Assembly: GCA_015065935.1 (NCBI GenBank)
Contig: SVPI01000004.1
Coordinates: 1-64,000, forward strand
Direction: 5' to 3'
Source of the DNA: Oscillospiraceae bacterium
GTDB taxonomy: Bacteria > Bacillota > Clostridia > Oscillospirales > Acutalibacteraceae
Length of the DNA: 64,000 nucleotides
The notes below the pieces were generated by a model. That model saw only the letters and a list, made by a program, of their open reading frames with translations. It had not been told where the DNA came from and did no database searches. The first letter of the stretch is position 1, and every line of letters starts with the position of its first letter. A program made the translations under genes and the position numbers. Shown here piece after piece: positions 59,416-64,000 of the stretch.

Positions 59416-60153
59416 ATGAAAGCAGTTATTTTTAACTCTGGCCTTGGAAATCGTATGGGTGATTTCACAAAAAACAATCACAAATCAATGGCAAAGCTTA
59501 AAAATGGCGAGACCATTTTTCACCGCCAAATCCGTCTTTTAAGCCTGGAAGGAATTAAGGACTTTTTGGTTACCACCGGTCCTTTTGAGGAGCAGCTTAA
59601 AGGCGAAGCCGCCGATTTCCCCGAGCTTAACTTTACCTTTGTTCGCAACGATATTTATGATAAAACAAACTACATTTATTCAATGTATCTTGCACGCGAG
59701 CATATGAATGATGACCTTATTTTTCTCCATGGTGACCTTGTTTTCAACCGCAAGCTTGTTCGCGATGTTTTAAACTGTGAGGATAAAAACACCGCCACCG
59801 TTAACTTTAAAAAGGCTCTTCCCGAAAAGGATTTCAAGGGCAGAGTTAAGGATGGCAAGGTAATAGAAGTTTCAATTAAGATTTTCGATGAGGACTGCTT
59901 TGCATTCCAGCCCTTCTACAAAATGGAAAAGGCAACCGCCTCTGCCTGGATTGGCAAGGTTGTTGAATTTATCCACAAGGGCGAGGATAAATGCTATGCC
60001 GAAAATGCTCTTAATGAAATCTTCCCTGCCCTTAATGTTCGCGCATTTTCTTATGAGAACTACTACATCGATGAAATCGACAATCTTGATGACTATAACC
60101 GCGTAACCGCAGAAATTCTGCCCTTTGATGAAGCAGATGCTAAAATATTTTAA
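59416..60153 (+). CDS. LicC-like nucleotidyltransferase (phosphocholine cytidylyltransferase-like)
   Basis: AVIFNSGLGNRMGDFTKNNHKSMAKLKNGETIFHRQIRLL, NDIYDKTNYIYSMYLAREHM. Confidence 0.85.
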   Translation: MKAVIFNSGLGNRMGDFTKNNHKSMAKLKNGETIFHRQIRLLSLEGIKDFLVTTGPFEEQLKGEAADFPELNFTFVRNDIYDKTNYIYSMYLAREHMNDDLIFLHGDLVFNRKLVRDVLNCEDKNTATVNFKKALPEKDFKGRVKDGKVIEVSIKIFDEDCFAFQPFYKMEKATASAWIGKVVEFIHKGEDKCYAENALNEIFPALNVRAFSYENYYIDEIDNLDDYNRVTAEILPFDEADAKIF

Positions 60154-60169
60154 TTAAGGTGGAGCGATA

Positions 60170-61468
60170 ATGGAAACCAAAAAAACTTACGGTTACAACA
60201 GCGCCGATTTTAAGAAGTTCTTAAAATATGCTTGGCTTATGCTGCTGAGCTTCGGCTTTACCTATCTTTTCTTTTATAACGGTAGACAAAACATTAACCT
60301 TGTTTTGCCCCTTATGAAACAGGAATTCCAGTCTGATTTAGGCACCCTTGGCGTTGTTTCTTCGGCACTTTTCTGGAGCTATGCATTCGGTCAGCTTGTT
60401 AGTGGCAGGCTCGGTTCCTTCTTCGGCTATAAAAAGCTGATGATTTTCGGTGTTGCCGCCTCTGCCGTGCTTAATGTTCTTATTTCCTTCCAGCAAAGTC
60501 TTGTAGTAATTGCCATTCTTTGGGGACTTAACGGCTTTTTCCAGGCAATGGTTTGGTCCAACGGCGTTGGCGTTATAAACAAGTGGTGGCCAAAGGAAAA
60601 GCGCGGCTTTGCCTCGGGTCTTGCTACTGCTTTTTCGGGTGTTGCACAGGCTGTTACCTATTTAACGGTTAACTGGTGCCTTATTCTAAACCCCGAATGG
60701 AGCTGGCGTGCAGGCTTCCGCTTCCCCATTATTCCAATGGTTCTTATTCTCATTGTTTTCATTCTTTTCTTTAAAGAAAAGCCTGAGGATGTTGGTCTTA
60801 AACCCTTTGAGGAGCCCGATAAGGAGCTTGCCTCAAACGATGCCGCTTTAGAAGCAGAAATTGCCAAGAAGGGCTTCCTTTATCCCTATAAGCTTTTATT
60901 CAGCGAGCCTAAGGTTATTCTTTTCTGCCTTATTTCAGCCATTGCAGGCATTGGCAGATACGGCCTTCTCACCTGGATACCCACCTATTTCACCGAGGAA
61001 CTGGGGCTTACCCTTAAGGATGATATGTTCACATATATCGTGCTACCCTTAGGTCAGGCCTGTGCAATGTTTGTTTTTCCCTTTATCACCGATAAAATTT
61101 TCAAGGGGAAACGCGAGCCTATGCTTATTCTAGCCTCCATCGTTGCATTTTTGGGTATGATTTGCTTCCCCTTCTTTAAAACACAAATTCCCGCAACAAT
61201 TATGCTTTTTGTTGTAGGCGTGTTCAGTATGGTAACAGGTGTTATTTGGGCAATTGCCGGCGATATGGGTGGCAAGGCACTCTCCTCTACAGTTGTTGGT
61301 GTGCTGGACTGGGCAGTTTATATGGGCGCCGCCATTCAGGCATCTGTGTTTGGATTTGTTAAGGATAGCTTTGGCTGGCCCGCCATATTTATCACCATCG
61401 GCTGTCTTTACATCATTTTGCTGGTACTCACCCTTTTCGCAAGAAAAATGAAAATGAAAAAGCTTTAA
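60170..61468 (+). CDS. MFS transporter, organophosphate:phosphate antiporter (GlpT/UhpC)-like
   Basis: YLFFYNGRQNINLVLPLMKQEFQ, WGLNGFFQAMVWSNGVGVINKWWPKEKRGFASGLATAFSG. Confidence 0.88.
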   Translation: METKKTYGYNSADFKKFLKYAWLMLLSFGFTYLFFYNGRQNINLVLPLMKQEFQSDLGTLGVVSSALFWSYAFGQLVSGRLGSFFGYKKLMIFGVAASAVLNVLISFQQSLVVIAILWGLNGFFQAMVWSNGVGVINKWWPKEKRGFASGLATAFSGVAQAVTYLTVNWCLILNPEWSWRAGFRFPIIPMVLILIVFILFFKEKPEDVGLKPFEEPDKELASNDAALEAEIAKKGFLYPYKLLFSEPKVILFCLISAIAGIGRYGLLTWIPTYFTEELGLTLKDDMFTYIVLPLGQACAMFVFPFITDKIFKGKREPMLILASIVAFLGMICFPFFKTQIPATIMLFVVGVFSMVTGVIWAIAGDMGGKALSSTVVGVLDWAVYMGAAIQASVFGFVKDSFGWPAIFITIGCLYIILLVLTLFARKMKMKKL

Positions 61469-61482
61469 TAATTAGACAACAT

Positions 61483-61517
61483 AAAAACACGAGAGATTAA
61501 ATCTCTCGTGTTTTTTT
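61483..61517. terminator. Bidirectional terminator between convergent genes
   Basis: aaaaacacgagagattaaatctctcgtgttttttt. Confidence 0.88.
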
Positions 61518-62862
61518 ATTTTATCATTATTGTATCTTTACCTGAGTAGTAATCCTCAATAACCGTTGTAATTGCTTCGGAAACCTTTTCGCCTATGTAA
61601 TTATCGGTATTGCCTGTTTGAATTGCCTTGCAGAAATTAACCAGCTCATACCTTATGCCTTCGCCATCAAGCTGATAGAAATAACGCCTATTATCGGCAG
61701 GGTTTTCATAGCGTATTTCAAAATAGTCGGTTTTCCACCAAGGGGCCGGAACATAAACATAACCCTTTGTGCCCGAAATTACAAGACTGCCTTCCGATTT
61801 AACACCCTTGCCCACCTTAACCGAGGCTACGGCACCATCATAAATGAAATCAATTTTTGTAAAGGCATCAAAGCGATACTTTTCATCAATAACACGGGTA
61901 ACAGTTTTCTTATCACAATATTCCGTGCCGAGAATTTGGAAAACAGGCAGAAGGGCGGTAGGTCCCCAAGCACAAATACTGTTCCAGATTTTGGAATAAT
62001 CAGGATTGCTTGCCTCGTTTAAATCGCGCATACTTGTACAGGTTGCATCAATAGAGGTTACCTCACCGATTTTTCCGCTTTTCACAAGCAGCATTAAACG
62101 GTTATATGCCGTTGAAAACGCCGTTTTAACGGTTTCCATAAGAACAAGGCCCTTTTCCCTTGCCAACGCAAAAAGCTCGGTGCACTGCGTTTTTTCAAGG
62201 GCTATTGGTGACTCGCACAAAACATGCTTACCATTTTCCAGTGCCTTTTTAATATGTTCGTAATGCTTTTCCGGGTGCGAAAAAACATAAACCGCATCAC
62301 ACGCATTTAGCAGTTCATCATAGTCTTTCGTGGTGGCAATACCCTGATTTTTTGTGGCGGCGCCGATTTCATCATCAAGGGTGCAAACAGTAGCAACCTC
62401 AAGACCGTTAACAAAGCTGCTTTCATTAATGTGCTTTAAAACAAGCAGACCCTCGCCCACAATTCCAAGCTTTATGCTTCGCTTTTCGCTTCTAAGCTCT
62501 GAGCTGGAAACACCCTGGGTTCGGTCAAGATAAACTACCTTGCAGTACTCATTAAGATAATCGAAGGTGCCGACCCAATCAGAGCCAACGGTGAAAATAT
62601 CAATGCCGTATCGCTTGATATCATCAATTTTTTGACCTTCGTATTCCTCTATAATAATCTCATCGGCAATTCCTGTTGCCTTAATGGCCTCAACCCTTTC
62701 CATAAGGGTCTGCTGAACATTTATTTTGCCGCGGGTTTTATCAAAATCATCGGCAGTTACACCAACAATAAGATAATCACCCAAAGCCTTTGCGCGTTCA
62801 AGCAGTCTGATATGGCCATAGTGAAGCAGGTCATAGGTGCCGTATGTTATAACCTTTACCAT
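61516..62862 (-). CDS. TagD-like cytidylyltransferase fused to Gfo/Idh/MocA-family oxidoreductase
   Basis: VITYGTYDLLHYGHIRLLERAKALGDYLIVGVTAD, RTQGVSSSELR; then IKLGIVGEGLLVLKHI...ENGKHVLCESPIAL. Confidence 0.9.
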   Translation of the reverse strand: MVKVITYGTYDLLHYGHIRLLERAKALGDYLIVGVTADDFDKTRGKINVQQTLMERVEAIKATGIADEIIIEEYEGQKIDDIKRYGIDIFTVGSDWVGTFDYLNEYCKVVYLDRTQGVSSSELRSEKRSIKLGIVGEGLLVLKHINESSFVNGLEVATVCTLDDEIGAATKNQGIATTKDYDELLNACDAVYVFSHPEKHYEHIKKALENGKHVLCESPIALEKTQCTELFALAREKGLVLMETVKTAFSTAYNRLMLLVKSGKIGEVTSIDATCTSMRDLNEASNPDYSKIWNSICAWGPTALLPVFQILGTEYCDKKTVTRVIDEKYRFDAFTKIDFIYDGAVASVKVGKGVKSEGSLVISGTKGYVYVPAPWWKTDYFEIRYENPADNRRYFYQLDGEGIRYELVNFCKAIQTGNTDNYIGEKVSEAITTVIEDYYSGKDTIMIK

Positions 62863-63935
62863 TATAAAAGTCCTCTTTTTTGCATATCTTTAAGGGCTGA
62901 AATCAGTGTGTCGTTATCCTCAAAGGTGAGGGCACCAATGTGTCCCACGCGGAAAATCTCATCCACAAGGGCGCCGCCGTTGGGGCACACCCAAATTCCG
63001 TATTCATCCTTTAAAACTGTAAAAATGCTGTAAGCGCCCACATTTTTGGGATGCAGGGGGGTTACTGCATTTGAAAGCGATTCCGAAACAATTTCAAAGG
63101 GCAAATCCTTAATTTTTTCTCTGAAATCCTGTGCTAAAGCCGCAATTTTTGCAGTTTCGGCTTTGGCGCCGCCCGCCTTTTCAATGGCTTTAAGCCTTGC
63201 ATTGATTTGAAGCAGGGTCCCTACGGCAGGTGTAAACGGAGTTTGACCGCGCTCGCCGTTTTTAAGTGCCGATTTTAAATCAAGATACAAACAGCCGCTG
63301 TTATAAGAGCTAAGTCTGCTTACAGCCTTGCCCGATAAAACAATAACCGAAACACCGGGAGGGCAAGCAAGGGCTTTTTGGGAGCCTGTAATCATAACAT
63401 CAACGCCCCACTCGGCCATTTTAAATTCATCTGCCAAAAAGGAGCTTATGGCATCAACTATGAGGAAAATGCCGTTACGATGGCAAAAATCGCTAATAAG
63501 GTCCATATCATAGTGAACACCTGTGGAGGTTTCGTGAACATTCACAATAAATGCAGTGTAGCCCTTGTTTTCAAAGGGAGCCAGCATTTCCTTTGTAAGC
63601 TTTTTGCCCGCTTCAAGTTTAATTTGTGTGTTGTTAATTTTATGAATATCACAAATTTCCACAAATCGCTGACCGAAGCTGCCGCCGTTCACAATAATGG
63701 CTTTGTCGCGCTCATCTAAAAGATTTATAACAGCCGCCTCCATTGAAGCGGTTCCTGAGCCTGTCATAAAAGCAACGCGGGCATCCTCCCCTGCCTTTGC
63801 AAATTGAAGCATAAGGCGCTCATTTTCCAGCATTACGGCAGAAAACTCGGGGGTTCTGAAATAGGGCACCTGCTGTGCACCAATTTCTCTAACAACCTCG
63901 TCAGCCTGTACAGGACCCACAGTAAAATTTAACAT
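62862..63935 (-). CDS. Class V aminotransferase, 2-aminoethylphosphonate-pyruvate transaminase (PhnW)-like
   Basis: [75 protein letters not shown]. Confidence 0.85.
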   Translation of the reverse strand: MLNFTVGPVQADEVVREIGAQQVPYFRTPEFSAVMLENERLMLQFAKAGEDARVAFMTGSGTASMEAAVINLLDERDKAIIVNGGSFGQRFVEICDIHKINNTQIKLEAGKKLTKEMLAPFENKGYTAFIVNVHETSTGVHYDMDLISDFCHRNGIFLIVDAISSFLADEFKMAEWGVDVMITGSQKALACPPGVSVIVLSGKAVSRLSSYNSGCLYLDLKSALKNGERGQTPFTPAVGTLLQINARLKAIEKAGGAKAETAKIAALAQDFREKIKDLPFEIVSESLSNAVTPLHPKNVGAYSIFTVLKDEYGIWVCPNGGALVDEIFRVGHIGALTFEDNDTLISALKDMQKRGLL

Positions 63936-64000
63936 AATTCATTCCTCTTTTGTTAGGGCTGTTTGTTTGAATGAGCCCTTGAGTTGTTTTTTAAAAGCTG

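Overview
The window looks like a chromosomal segment of a spore-forming gut-type Clostridia (Oscillospiraceae/Ruminococcaceae-like). This rests on gene content and order only; no database was consulted. Most of it is housekeeping: initiator tRNA, an isolated 5S rRNA, rpsB-tsf, alaS, proS, an aromatic amino-acid cluster (aroE-aroK fusion, aroF, aroB, aroA, aroC, pheA), acpP, groES-groEL with a perfect CIRCE, a spoVB-hup-yabO-yabP-yabQ-divIC-yabR sporulation/division cluster, hemZ, relA, recJ, serA-serC, and SRP RNA-dnaX-ebfC-recR. The most interesting non-routine items are: (1) a lipoprotein solute-binding protein whose SBP_bac_3 domain appears circularly permuted; (2) an unannotated 48-aa single-TM protein directly behind a sigma-A-like promoter overlapped by a LexA/SOS-box-like palindrome; (3) a right-end island with a HTH-IspD-like cytidylyltransferase fusion, LicC-like and TagD-like nucleotidyltransferases (the latter fused to a Gfo/Idh oxidoreductase), an OPA-type MFS transporter and a PhnW-like aminotransferase, suggesting CMP-activated phosphonate or phospho-substituent surface decoration; (4) a duplicated deacetylase fragment plus MITE-like repeat bracketing an AT-rich zinc-ribbon membrane gene; (5) a 277-bp element with 23-bp terminal inverted repeats inside an ABC transporter operon; (6) a frameshifted dtd gene. 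Family assignments come from motif recognition by eye.
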